Below, in pieces: positions 24,486-36,440 of a stretch of 64,000 nt of DNA (its first letter is position 1; every line of letters begins with the position of its first letter). This stretch comes from Zhengitettix transpicula (lineage: Eukaryota > Arthropoda > Insecta > Orthoptera > Tetrigidae). The notes beneath the pieces were generated by a model. That model saw nothing but the letters and a program-made list of their open reading frames with translations. It had not been told where the DNA came from and did no database searches. The stretch is from assembly GCA_037074705.1 (NCBI GenBank), contig CM073592.1:53242129-53306128 (forward strand). Direction: 5' to 3'. The translations under genes were made by a program, and so were the position numbers.

Positions 24486-24940
24486 TGTAAAGTTGCTCCA
24501 CTCCCATGCCGAAAGGGGTTAAAATTATACACAAAAATATCTGAAGATCTATCCATTGACCACGTAAAATTTTATTTCGGCGGAAATATTGACCCCAGTC
24601 CTCCCCCACCCCTAGGGATAGTAATTGTGTATTAGACCCACAGTGTTTGTTTCTGCTTCGAAAGGAACAAGATTTGGTCAAATTTGCTCCACGAGTTAAT
24701 ATTTGTACGTGGAACATACAAACACACACACACACACACAAACAAACAACTATTCTATTTTATTTATTAGAAGATAAGTAACATTATACAAAGGATCGTT
24801 CGGATATTGGTGTCTATGGCTAAATTGTTATGAAGGTATACTAAATATGTGTGTATGTGAAAAACTAGCCGTAAGTAATCCTAAGGTAGAGCTAATAAAT
24901 AATAAAAGGTATTAAATAAGAAAAGATAATTGTGATAAAA
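24486..24940 (-). repeat. GAGATTGG-family copy 2 (left arm of large inverted duplication)
   Basis: This aligns in reverse complement with 27127-27602. Shared words include gttgctcc..ccgaaagg, ttaaaattatacacaaaaat, gtaaaattttattt, cctagggg/cccctagg, gtttgtttctgcttcgaaag, a CA/TG microsatellite, ctattttatttattagaaga, gaaaaactagccgtaa and cctaaggtagagc. The match stops abruptly at ataattgtgataaaa. It may have inserted as a separate copy in opposite orientation or arisen by inverted duplication. Confidence 0.7.
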
Positions 24941-26265
24941 GTTAGTTACATGTAACGCGTTAAAGTATAAAACGTAGAACTTATGTTCATTGTAGACAAA
25001 AATAATTAAGGTGACAGTCTGAAAAATTAAATATGGAAACATATTGGATTAGAGACTGAGCAGTTGCATCGAAACAAAGGAAATTGGACTAATTTTAAAA
25101 GAATATTTATTTCTAAGCGCTTAACTAATATTGGATTTCTTATTGGTTGGAATCGTGATACCTGAGGTAATAAATCAAGTGAAGATAAATTTGTAAAAAT
25201 GCAGTACTATTCTATTCGATTACGTATCTCGAACTTAATAGTAGTTATTTTAACAAAGTATTCTTATAGTATACGTATAAGACTTGAGAACCGTTAAGTA
25301 CAAAATGAAATAGTTATACATACGAAAGGAACGTGCGATACTGAGACAGCTAGTACAAAATATCTAGGGGATGACTTCATTATCTATAGGACGAGAGTTG
25401 GGAATCAAGTGAAGCGCATCAGAAATTCGAAACGCGAGAAAAAGACGTTCCGAGAAGAGAACTTTTCGAAGAACCAAGGGAAAACTAAATTAAAATCCAC
25501 GAGATTCCAAGAACATGAAGTAACTTTAAAGAGAACAGAAAATATAAGCTGATGAAGCTAAATCCGCATAAAAATTAAGAAACAAATTTTCTAAAGTTAA
25601 TGTTAAAAGGAATAATTAATACAAGATTAAGAAACTTGAATTTAATCTTTAACAAAAATTCGCAATTAGAAAAAATCACAGATGCAAAAGATTCGGCAAA
25701 ATAATTATGTAAATAAATTAAGAAATTTAACATTAGAGTTTCAAATATTATAAAACAAATGTAGCACCGAGTATTGCAAAAAAAATATTGTGTCAAGAGG
25801 AGTCGATTTTCAATATATTGAAGTCTTCATGTTTAACGAGCCGAATAGAGTTATTTGTTTTGGATGTATTGTTTCTTTTGTGTAACCGTTATGAGGAATG
25901 TTTGATTTTACAGCCCATATAAATTCACGCAAAAAAATTATTTTCATCATTCTGTATCCATGAAATATTTAACAAATCTGCATATGAAGGAGTGTTTTGT
26001 TTTCTGCGATGAAGACTTTTTGTTCAATAGATATACAAATTATGACGTTCTCGACAAAATTATATTTGTCTCGTTTTATTTCGCATGTAAATTTCCGAAA
26101 TTTGTAATAAATAGAACGAAGTGTCATTGTTTCGTTAAGAATTATTCAAAAGTAATATTCTTTCTCTCTTATGTTGAAATAGTGGTTTAATCAATTACAA
26201 CAGAAATTGTCAATAGTAAATTTGCGTTACAATACCTCCCAAAAAAAAAAAATTAGTTTCTCGCT
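24941..26265. other. AT-rich non-coding stretch
   Basis: Forms the first part of the spacer between two head-to-head repeat copies. Nothing recognisable is seen. Confidence 0.45.
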
Positions 26266-26306
26266 GTCTGTGAATCTCTCTCTCTCTCCCCTCCGCCCCC
26301 CCCCCC

Positions 26307-26350
<44 letters not shown>
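26266..26350. repeat. Compound microsatellite: CT, poly-C, CT, TA
   Basis: A run of TC dinucleotides passes through an 11-base C tract to a second CT run and then a TA run that reaches the palindrome. The encoded (YI)n peptide frame in this area is an artefact. Confidence 0.9.
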
Positions 26351-26352
<2 letters not shown>

Positions 26353-26406
26353 TCGTAAAATCAGGAGAATATATATATATATATATATTCTCCTGATTTT
26401 ACGAGT
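26351..26406. repeat. Perfect 56 bp palindrome
   Basis: The 20-base arm actcgtaaaatcaggagaat at 26351-26370 is followed by 16 bases of alternating AT and then its exact reverse complement at 26387-26406. The whole 56 bp is self-complementary. It adjoins a TA microsatellite, so it would readily form a cruciform or hairpin and is also a likely assembly or replication hot spot. Confidence 0.9.
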
Positions 26407-27126
26407 AATTTAACAGGAATTTTGTTATTACAAGTTGAACATTGGCGACTGTCTAAACCAACAGACCCAGTTATTACCCATGCCAGTCAAAAGCAGGAAT
26501 TTTAATATAAATATGTTGTGTAAATGGGGAACCACATTTAGCTCTGACGCAAACTCATGTAGCGTGTATTACAAAGTGGGGCATAAATTTAATTGTTCAA
26601 ATAATTTGGAATTGCGTTATGGAGGGCGAAATGCAGTTACCGCTTTATTTTTATTTTCCCGGATGTGCTTGTAATTGCTATAATCGTCTACTATTTCTTC
26701 TGGTAATAAAGATTTTGCTACATTATTACCACAGTTAAATTCACACGAAATTTCCTCCAGATATATTATTCAGGGCACAGAAATAATACAATTGGGGAAA
26801 GAATTTTTCATTTACCTATATTTTTCTGATGGCTCTGTTCGTCATTCCACAACAAAAATTCTATTTGTAGTTACTTTCAACGTTTTTCTACAGACAATAA
26901 TATAAGCCTCCATGTTTGCTTCCGACACTATAGGTATTTCTATTATATGGATCGATTACTTTCAAGAAGACGTTACATCAAAACATTCAAAAAATATTTT
27001 ACTGGTTCAGAGATGACGCTTGTAGTGACTAAATAAATATGTAATAATATTTCTGAAATTCCTTCAATTAATCCGTAATTATATATCAAAATATAATTAA
27101 TTAAAATATCTGATTACAGCATCTGT
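26407..27126. other. AT-rich non-coding stretch
   Basis: Second part of the spacer between the inverted repeat copies; no gene seen. Confidence 0.45.
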
Positions 27127-27690
27127 TTTTATCACAATTATCTTTCCTTATTTAATACCTTTTATTACTTATTGGCTCTACCTTAGGATTATTTTACGGC
27201 TAGTTTTTCACCTACACACACATTTCGTATACTTTCATAACAATGTAGTCATGGACTCTAATATCCGAAAGATCATTTGCATAATTTTACTTATCTTCTA
27301 ATAAATAAAATAGAATATTTGTTTGTGTGTGTGTGTGTGTGTTTGTATGTTCCGCATACAAATCTTCACTCGCGGAGAAAATTTGACCAAATCTTATAAA
27401 CGAGTTCCTTTCGAAGCAGAAACAAACACTGTGTGTATAATACACAAATACCCCTAGGGGTGGGGGAGGACTTGGTTGAATGTTTGCGCTGAAATAAAAT
27501 TTTACGTGGTCAATGAGATAGATCTTTAGATATTTTTGTGTATAATTTAAACTCCTTTCGGTATGGGCGGGGAGCAACTTTAGGGATAGGGGTGGCTTTA
27601 CATCAAAATAACGCAAAAACAACTGAGATTGGAGTCAAATACGAGGTTATTGATATCGCTGAGTTTAATTATGACATCAGGGGCAACATC
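27127..27690 (+). repeat. GAGATTGG-family copy 3 (right arm of large inverted duplication)
   Basis: Positions 27127-27602 mirror 24486-24940. The element then continues to about 27690 with the family box acgcaaaaacaactgagatt, ggagtcaaatac and gctgagtttaattatgacat. It includes a TG microsatellite (27324-27341) followed by tttgtatgttccgcatacaa, a start also recognisable at 59.2 kb. The 111-codon minus frame here is a shadow of this non-coding repeat. Confidence 0.7.
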
Positions 27691-28845
27691 GGACAGTGAG
27701 AAATAAATTTAATATATAAAAATAATAAAAGCCGAGACCTTTGTTTTCGTTTATCTCAATGTTTACTTTTCTTTATTATATAAGCATTTATTGTACAATT
27801 CTTGAATTACAAATTCAATTTGTTAAAAGGTAAACGAAACTGAAGTTTAAGTTTTAACTGTTTAAAATTACTGGCTTCCGCTGAAACATAACCTCAAACT
27901 TATCTAGTGCTTCACTTAAAACTATTCTGCTCTGTTCGGGAAAAGCGTACAAAATCGCTGTCTAATCAGGTTTTAGAATGGGCCATTAAGTTTCGGGATG
28001 GTGGATGACAGTTTGATATTTCTACAAAATCGAAACAAATTTTTTTCGAAAGCGACTCAACCATTTGTCTACGTAAAACTTACAAAGTCAAGGTTATGGA
28101 ATTGTCGTCAATATCTCTCATGAAAGCGGATATATAAGAATATTAGCGCAATATAGTTTCACCGAAATTCGTCGTAATGGGTTTAAGATTCCCTAATGCA
28201 CGAAACGTAATGATAACTAAAATTGCTGTCTTTGAAGCCACGTACAGACACTACGATTATTTTATTTATATTTATTAATTGATAGTATTTTGCAACAACC
28301 ATATTTCCCCTTCATTTCTCGAATTGTTCACGTACGCTGTTTAAGGGGTCGGTGTATTGAACAAAAGACTAGTAGGATACAAATAATCTTTAAAATGAAT
28401 ATCGAAGGTTTTTTTTGTATATATGATTCATGTTAAAATTTTTGATTTTAATAAATCACATTTGATTTTCTATCATCAAAAAAATTTAAAATTTAGTCAT
28501 AATAATAAGCGTGCAGACAGGCATATCCACTTTCTGTAGAAAATGCTTCCTCTCGTTCACCTAAATATAACTAAATTAATGAAGATATATTAAACATTGT
28601 CCCTGATACTATTTGAGAAGTTTCTTGAAAGGTCGCCTTGATTATACCCATTTCTTAACCGCTTCACGGACTCTAATGGCCTTATTTATTTCCAGTGTTT
28701 ATATTAACCATATAAAGGCCATGTTTACGGAACCCTTCTTCGAACTAGCGACTGACACGGTCTACCTACAAATATCTCAACAAACATAAACCTCAAAATT
28801 GCGGGAGGCCATTACCGTGAAAAGTTGCGAGGCGGGGCTGTATTG
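27691..28845. other. AT-rich non-coding stretch
   Basis: Nothing recognisable is seen. Confidence 0.45.
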
Positions 28846-28849
28846 TGTA

Positions 28850-29235
28850 CTCTCCTTTAAAAATTCTATTTAATCGTAGGTTCTGGCGCTGAGCAGCTGG
28901 AAAAGCTTCTCAATGGAAGGGCTCCATTACTAATGCAGCGGCCCATTATCAGTGGTATACGGACCTGATAGTACATGACTCCCTGGGGAACTTGAGCGCC
29001 GGGAACTGCCGTGGTCGTCCATTGTCCACTTTACGACTTCGGAACATGTAATCCGTCCTCGCACTTAGCACCATTTGCATCAATATTATAAACGGCTGGG
29101 GAGAAGCATCGAATGGCACAGGATGTGGAACTTGTTCTAAGGCTCTACTGCCCTCTGAAGGACCGCGGTGACCGCACAGACATGAGTCGGAGGCACGTGT
29201 GGTCAACGCGAAGAATCACCAGTGCCCGTAACACG
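28850..29235. other. GC-enriched island, function unknown
   Basis: A clear compositional island. The minus frame 28949-29206 (85 codons) is proline-, arginine- and serine-rich and unrecognised. It could be a conserved element or an old exon. Confidence 0.3.
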
Positions 29236-31485
29236 GCCAGTGGCCAATGAAGCAATAAAAAACTCTTTTGCTTCCCTTATGGTAGATATAAACATATTAA
29301 ATATATGTAGCGTTTTTAATGGTATACTACGCCATATCTATCAATACAGTAACGTGCTGCAAATAACAGCAGTCAGGGAACATTGAGAAAACAGAGGACT
29401 CTAGCTTCGAACAGGCATGATCATACGTTTTTATATGGGCTTGAATCAGAGACAGTATATGGTTTACCTGAAATTGAGAGTCGGTGTCACCCTATCGGAC
29501 ATTTAAAATTGTGTCATCTTCTTGAGGAAATAGAACTGGTCCTCGTAGTGGTCTACAGCACAGATAAATATAAACCAGGCAGCCAGTTAAGCACGTTACT
29601 TCCGAACATATAAAACTTACCATTCTCCAGGTGAATTTAAATTGGAAAATCACCTACGAACACAATCAATGCTTGATTGAGCTTGCCTGAGTTCTCCAAC
29701 CCAAGCTACTCGAATTTCATGACAGTGTTGTCAACGCTTACATGAAAATAAGCAATTACAATATTATTAAGTAAATAAATATATTCACCATCAGGTGAAC
29801 ATTATAACAGTTTCGGTTACAATTTGTGTGCATATTATATTTTATTAAAAAAAAATTATTTCGTGTTAAATCTTGTTTTGAACCTATTATTAAAGATTTT
29901 GGCACTTAATACAACCAAATTATCACAATATTTCAACTTAATTAAAGACATTTTAATCACAGTAATTAATTATGAAGGTCTCTTTTTTTGAAAAACGTTT
30001 TACAATATTTTTATTAGAAATTGCCGCTATTTTCACATATTATTATGACATAATAATATCACACATTAGATAACACGCTACATATATATAATTTACATGG
30101 ACGGTTTGGACGAAAGTGTTGGTAATTTATTATAGCAAGAACTTTTCACTATATTCAATGGATCTTTTAGAAAATTTAAACAATCTTACTTTCAGCGTTT
30201 ACGTTAGGTATATATATATATATATATATAACTGCTGAATAAGCTATTTCATTAAAAAAAAAGTAACAAACTAACGCCCCATATCATAAAAAAATCATTA
30301 AACAAAACCAAAGTTCCCAGACACAACTCATTGTAATATATACATAAATCGTACGAATATAATCCAATGATTAGAAGTAAATTTTGATGTAACTTCCGTT
30401 CGTAATGTGTTAAATATTTCGGTTACCAATCAATGAGTACTTCATTCTTTGAAATACATTAGTTTATTGTACATTAATTATAATCGTCTACAGAGGTTAT
30501 GAATCAAATAAATACTTTTTTAAGGTGTAGTCGATGACATCGGATCAATTCATGAAACACATTACAAATCTTTTCATTATATTTTTGTCTGCAGTTAACT
30601 ATAAATCTGAAAGTACCAATATATCTTTGGTATTTAATATTATTTTAGTGACAGTCAACATGTCGATTCCTCTATAAATTGTTGTAGTGGATCTTCGAAA
30701 TGACTTACTAGTACTTTTCTCTTATTATGTGCCTTGGCCAGTAATTGTCAAAACACATTGCTTCCTACACTTCGTAAATCCAAATTCACAGTCGAGGAAT
30801 TCAAGATCTTCTATATGAAAGAAGTCGTTTTTTCTCCGAATCTTAAAAATAAAAATTAATAATTGTTATTCTACGTAAAAATCTTATGATTCTTATATTT
30901 TGTACTAGAAAACAAACTAATGATGAAGAGCAGCTCTTCTCTTCCGATGCAAGAAGAAGCTATCGAACGGAAGTTGGGAAAAAAAGAAAACAAATTGTAC
31001 ATACATACATATAGTTAACCTAATATAATACAATTGCTTAGAATATAAACTGATTTTGCCTAAATAAAAATAACATACAAATGCAGCATGAGATATTTTC
31101 AGCTAATGGATAATTTATTCTATTAAAAGTTAGTAATTTAATGAAAATTTACATGAAACAGAAAGACACGTAACGTTAAATTAGCTATAAATATTTGTAA
31201 TATATTTCAGGGAGGTTTAATTTGATTAATTGAAATTGAACATAAATTTTTAACGAATTAGCGAATAAATAAGTTTACCGAGGTGTCACCTCAATAAATT
31301 CATCAATATTAAAAAAAAAGACGCTCCATGTGCCTGGCAACAGAAAAAAAAACATTTACGTTTATATCACCCTGCTGAAATACTTTACTTTAAATTTAAC
31401 TTAAAAGAAGACGTGTTTTTGGGCCACTCTAGATGAAAGACAGTATGGTAATCTAGTTAGAGTGAAGGTAATATTTTTAAATGCA
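29236..31485. other. AT-rich non-coding stretch
   Basis: Contains a TA microsatellite at about 30209-30230. A 76-codon frame at 29383-29613 has reasonable composition but no recognisable domain. Confidence 0.45.
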
Positions 31486-31489
31486 GATG

Positions 31490-31965
31490 CTGGAATAAAA
31501 GTTTTCCTTCCTGCGACAGAGGCGGCGGCAGCACTTGCAATCCCGAGGAGCTGCGGTCGGAGAAGTTGTTCTCCTTTACCAGCCGAATATCTCCCGCTTC
31601 CCCGCGTCTAACCGCAATAGCTAATCAGTGCTAATTGTGCGGTTGTGTGTTTACGTCAAGTATATCTGGAGCAAACAGCGCAAACTCTCTGGGAGTTGTT
31701 ACGAGCCCGTTATTGAAGCAGAGCGAGTTACAATACGCCGAATTAACCGCGTCGGCATTTGTTCATCATTAGCTCGTATAAACTGGGATATTATTTCTGG
31801 GCGAATAAATTAGAGAAAACGGTGCAAACCAATTCAGGATTGGTTCGAGGATATTTACAGTCTGCACAGGATAACGAGGTTGTGCACGCTGTCGCCTCCA
31901 CACAGAGGTTCCAAATTCTAAGCCACACAGGTTCTAATCTGTCACCCAGCTGCAAAAACAATAAA
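31490..31965. other. GC-enriched island, candidate conserved non-coding element
   Basis: Compositionally distinct from AT-rich flanks and about 470 bp long. Short plus frames (31628-31813, 31759-32010) overlap in different frames and match nothing known. Its complexity and lack of repeats would suit a regulatory element, but that is inference only. Confidence 0.28.
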
Positions 31966-34900
31966 ATTTATCGATACTCATACAATCATTTGAACCACAA
32001 ACGAGTCTAAAAAGTAACAGCTCAATTAGCAGCATCAGCAACAATATGTTTTTGTTAGATGACATGTTAATTTTTATTTTACTTGTGTGTTTTGTAATCT
32101 TGACATTCATGAAACACGTTTATACAGGTGATTCCTCTGTGCAATTATTTATTCGCTAATTCGTTAAATATTACGTTCAAAAAATCCTTTAAAAACTTCC
32201 TTAAATATATAAAAATGATTATACCTCATTTCACGTAACTAGTCTTCCTGTTTCATGTTAATTTTTCATTCAATTACTAACTATTAACAGAATAAAGTGA
32301 GACAGGACAATCAATTATTATGAATAAGCAATAAACTAAGAACATTCCACAATCTCCTACCTTTTTGGAGGAAATATATTGTAATAAAAATTACTATTCA
32401 ATCAAATAGAGAATGTATGGTAAAAATTAATTTGTTATAAATATTAATGGAGAAAGTTAAATCACGCCTTCAGCTGCTTCACCTTCCTGACGTCATGCTG
32501 CTCAGATACTTATGCACCGAATACAAACAGCTGATTACTTAAACGTAGAATACGGGATCACAAAAATCAAGATTTTTAAGTACACAACGTTTTACAAAAT
32601 TCTCACGTGTATATAATTATTAAGACAGAATCAGTTTTTAAGAATTAACTTCGAATATTTGAAAAAGAATTTGAATTAACGGCGCCAGTATTTTGGACTG
32701 CAAAGTTTTTTTTATAGATTTTCACCACGTACTGGTAATTTCCAAAAATAATATTACAATTTTCCGATTTTAATTTATTACTACATTTATGTTACGTCTG
32801 TTTCTTCAAGATCTTGCGAGGACGAAATTATCTTATTTCAAAACTTTAGAAGTAACAGTGTAATTAACGGTGATTTATGGATGTATTTCACTGAAAAGAA
32901 AACTATTGGTTAAAAACTTTATAGCTTGCAAATAATTTTAATCAGGCTGACATTAGTTTGTTTGGAAACGTTCACCATTTGAAAAGTACCTATTATAAAC
33001 TTACACGTTAACAATGCTTCACTGCCAATTAATGCCCGCTGTTTCCAAACAATGTCTAATTGTTAATATTCAAAATGTTAATTATAGACTTCAGAAAATT
33101 AATTTAAAATGCCAATGATTCTTAATAAATGGCCAATTATCTGTATTATTCGTATTAGCCATACCTTTTCGTTACAATATTCTTCAAATAATCTATTTTA
33201 ACATGAATAAGAACTATACATATTCACGATTTACAGAAACATTAATGTACATAAATCGGTATAAAATACATGTTTTATTGACACTCGCCTCCACATCCTG
33301 AGCACTGTAACTGTATGTTCTACTTCATATAGCATAACTGTGTATTTGATATCAACATAATTTAAACCTTAATTATATTTTCATGTTTAACCTGAAATGA
33401 AGAGTATCGTTTTCAACTAAACGCAATTTCGTTCTTTATTTTATTAATTTCTGAAAATTTTTTCTCAATATTACAACATTTAACGTGAGAAAGTGGTCTT
33501 ACAGCCGTTAACTTTATAATTATATATTATACATCATTTTTTATGAGAAGAAAGTTTATTCAATCTAACTTCAATACAATAAGTCGCAGAGGTTAAAATC
33601 TAGGCACAATGTACATAATATTTTTTATTAACAGAACAGAATTTTTTTCAATCTTCATAAGTGGAAATATTTTATACCGAAAAATATGTCCACCCAGCGG
33701 CAGTTTTATAATTACAAAATTAAATTTTTATATCCGACGTTTCTTGGTCTGTTGCAATAATTATTTAGTTTCAGTAAAATTCGTTGAAGAACAGTGAAGT
33801 GCATGATAGAGCCGCCGACTTTGTGAACCTTTCAAAGTAAACCACTTCGTCTTTTACAGTGGAGTTATTCAAGCCATATAGTCTTTCTCAAAGGGAGGTT
33901 GCGGTCGCCTTGTGATAATAGAATCCGAGATCACAATGTGGTATCGTGTTTCGAGTTACAAAGACATTCCACGGATGTCGATCGTGTAGGCGGAAAACGA
34001 ACTAGGAAGTAATGGTTTCTGTTTAAGCAAATAATATTAATCTAGTGGACTAGTTGTTTGGTAGCGTTCACCATGTGGAGCGGAACTAGAAAAATTCACG
34101 ACATATGGCATTGTAGACGCAATTTTTATTTTAAATATTTAATAATAACTATGGCAAAATAATGACGTTTCATCCAGAGTCATAATAACTCATGCTTCTG
34201 GACCATTTTAATTGATAAAATCAGAAATAAATATTACATCGACTTGCCACTGACTCCCTCCGTTCCATCATTCATTTGATAAAGTAATATAATTTAACTG
34301 AAAAAGTTAACCTTGAAACAGTAGGCACAATTATTCGCCATCCGCAATATTTTAAGGTCAACAATGTTACTCAAAAAATTTAATGCAAACTATTTTTTAT
34401 TATTTGTTTGTATATAAAACAGTTAAACGTTGTTGCACCAAATTTTTAGAACACTGTGATTTTACCAGTTTGGTGATGTATGCTGTTGTTTATTCGGCTG
34501 ACAATTGTGGAATTGGAATATAATTGGAAGTTATGAGGATCAATAACAATTTTATGGCTCCTGTTTAAATTTAAAGTAATAAATATCTGACGCATGGGAT
34601 TCTTTCTAAACTTCAAGTACTAGGATGAACATTGGAAGTTATTCAATAGGTTGTAAAATAAAAAGATTAAAAAATTCTTCTTCATTTGATCATTATTGTG
34701 TAGTAAATATATTTCTAAAATATATTTACAACGGGTTTTTTTATTCAATTCCGATATCAATGTGGGATATTTGGATAAAAATTAATTTTTATCGGTTATA
34801 AATAATTTAATTTCTATTAATTTCTTTACCAGCAAACATAAAAAACAGCAAAAAATAACGTGAAAATTATAAGGATTATATTCAGAAAAATTGTGTTATA

Positions 34901-36220
34901 AACATAGTATTTTACGTTAAAGACATCAATTATTCTCGTTTTTAAAGTTACACTTAATCGGAAACAAATTAGTCAAAATGAATAAATATTATGCATGTGT
35001 GTATAAAATTGCGTGTAATCATTTCATTATATTTGAATGAACAATTTCGGAATATCAAAAATTCAACATAATTTTTCACAAAAAGTAAAATTTATTTTAT
35101 GCTTCAAGTTTTACACTACTTTTTATTCTTTTACGAGTCCCAAATTTGCATAAAAGTAGTGCGAAAAGTTTAAATTTGATAATAGTAGAATGTGCAACGT
35201 AGTCTATAAGTAAAGTAAGCCATGGTCATAGAAACTTCTTGCAACGTATTTTGTATATTCAAGCTAAATATTAAACTTCAAAAGAAGGCAGTTGTTAGGC
35301 AAGTTCTCTAAGAAGCTAGTGTTCCATATTCCCGGACGGTAATGAGTAAATTTCCATGCCGAACAAAGAAGACCTTAAATTTTCATATTCTGTGGAGGTA
35401 GTTGGAGGGTGCGTTCACTTTTCGTCTGATAGAGAGTGCATAAAATAATTTTATTTGCCTATTTCCAAAGTAAACTATAGTCTAAATTTAATAAATTTTG
35501 GGTTATTTTGAATTAGGTAAACCCCGCAATAATTAAAAGCTGCCCTAAAAATTTTTTTTACAGAATTTTATGTTTTCCAATTGTGTACCCGTAAATTTTA
35601 GCATCAAATCATTTAAGGTGTAATAATTAACGATATTTTAAAATGTGATATTAATTTTTTTATTGAATACACTAACGGCATTACGTTTTATGAGATGAAA
35701 ATTCTGACATATTTATACTGAATGAAAATTATCTACAATATCATATGATACTTTAAAAATAAACACAGGCAGATAAGGCAAGTAATTAAAATTTTATCAT
35801 CTAATTGGTTTACTGTGTGATCATAGAAGTGACAAAACAAGTTTATTCAATTTCATAAACACTATTTTACAATCTATAACTATAAGAGACAAGTAAATGA
35901 AACAAAATGCATTTATAGACGTCATACGCATACGATGCGTGAACTTCACAGTCCGGAACCGCCAGTGACAGCACCATAAAGGATACTCGTATACAATGTA
36001 TATGACATACCCGATTATTCATTCATTAAACTCAATAAAAAGTTAAATTACCTTCAGCCGCTAATCAGCTTTATTTACGACGCCGTGCTTATTTGTATCA
36101 TGGTTGCTACACAACGTTTTCTCGTGACTGTGATAAATGTTTAGAAGATCTTCTTTTCAATGCGCATAATAATGTAGACGTTTTCCAAGAAGAACACTTC
36201 ATTCAGTCCGTGTTATTATT
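31966..36220. other. AT-rich non-coding stretch
   Basis: Over 4 kb without a recognisable gene or repeat. Moderately GC-richer patches occur near 33790-33990 and 35280-35440. Confidence 0.5.
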
Positions 36221-36224
36221 TCGT

Positions 36225-36440
36225 CCATGAACTAAGATAAAGATTTGGACGCTTCAGCCAAGTGAACGTCAGATAGGTATTTGTATGGACCCGACCACTT
36301 CCCTGTCGTAATTGTACCGTAGTTAGAGGACGTCCTCTCAGCCTGCTAAATGCAAATTACCCCGTCGGAACCGCGTGCCCTGCGAACCCTCCTGCAAACA
36401 GTTCACGATGTCCTGAACGCTCTTTGCTTGTTCTAATCCC
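36225..36440. other. GC-enriched island with POU-octamer-like site
   Basis: Contains aatgcaaattaccc (near 36349), an octamer ATGCAAAT overlapping an ATTA homeodomain core. The same 14-mer recurs near 38553. No coding frame of interest is present. Confidence 0.25.

Noticed and set aside
26207..26413. Open frame with (YI)n and SLSL tracts
   Set aside because: Translation of CT and TA microsatellites plus the palindrome; not a gene.
27287..27622. 111-codon minus-strand open frame
   Set aside because: Lies in the GAGATTGG repeat and includes a histidine/threonine run from the TG microsatellite.
32950..34110. Two similar words gtttgg..acgttcaccat near 32960 and 34055
   Set aside because: Similarity is limited to about 20 bases with mismatches and does not extend; not enough to call a repeat.
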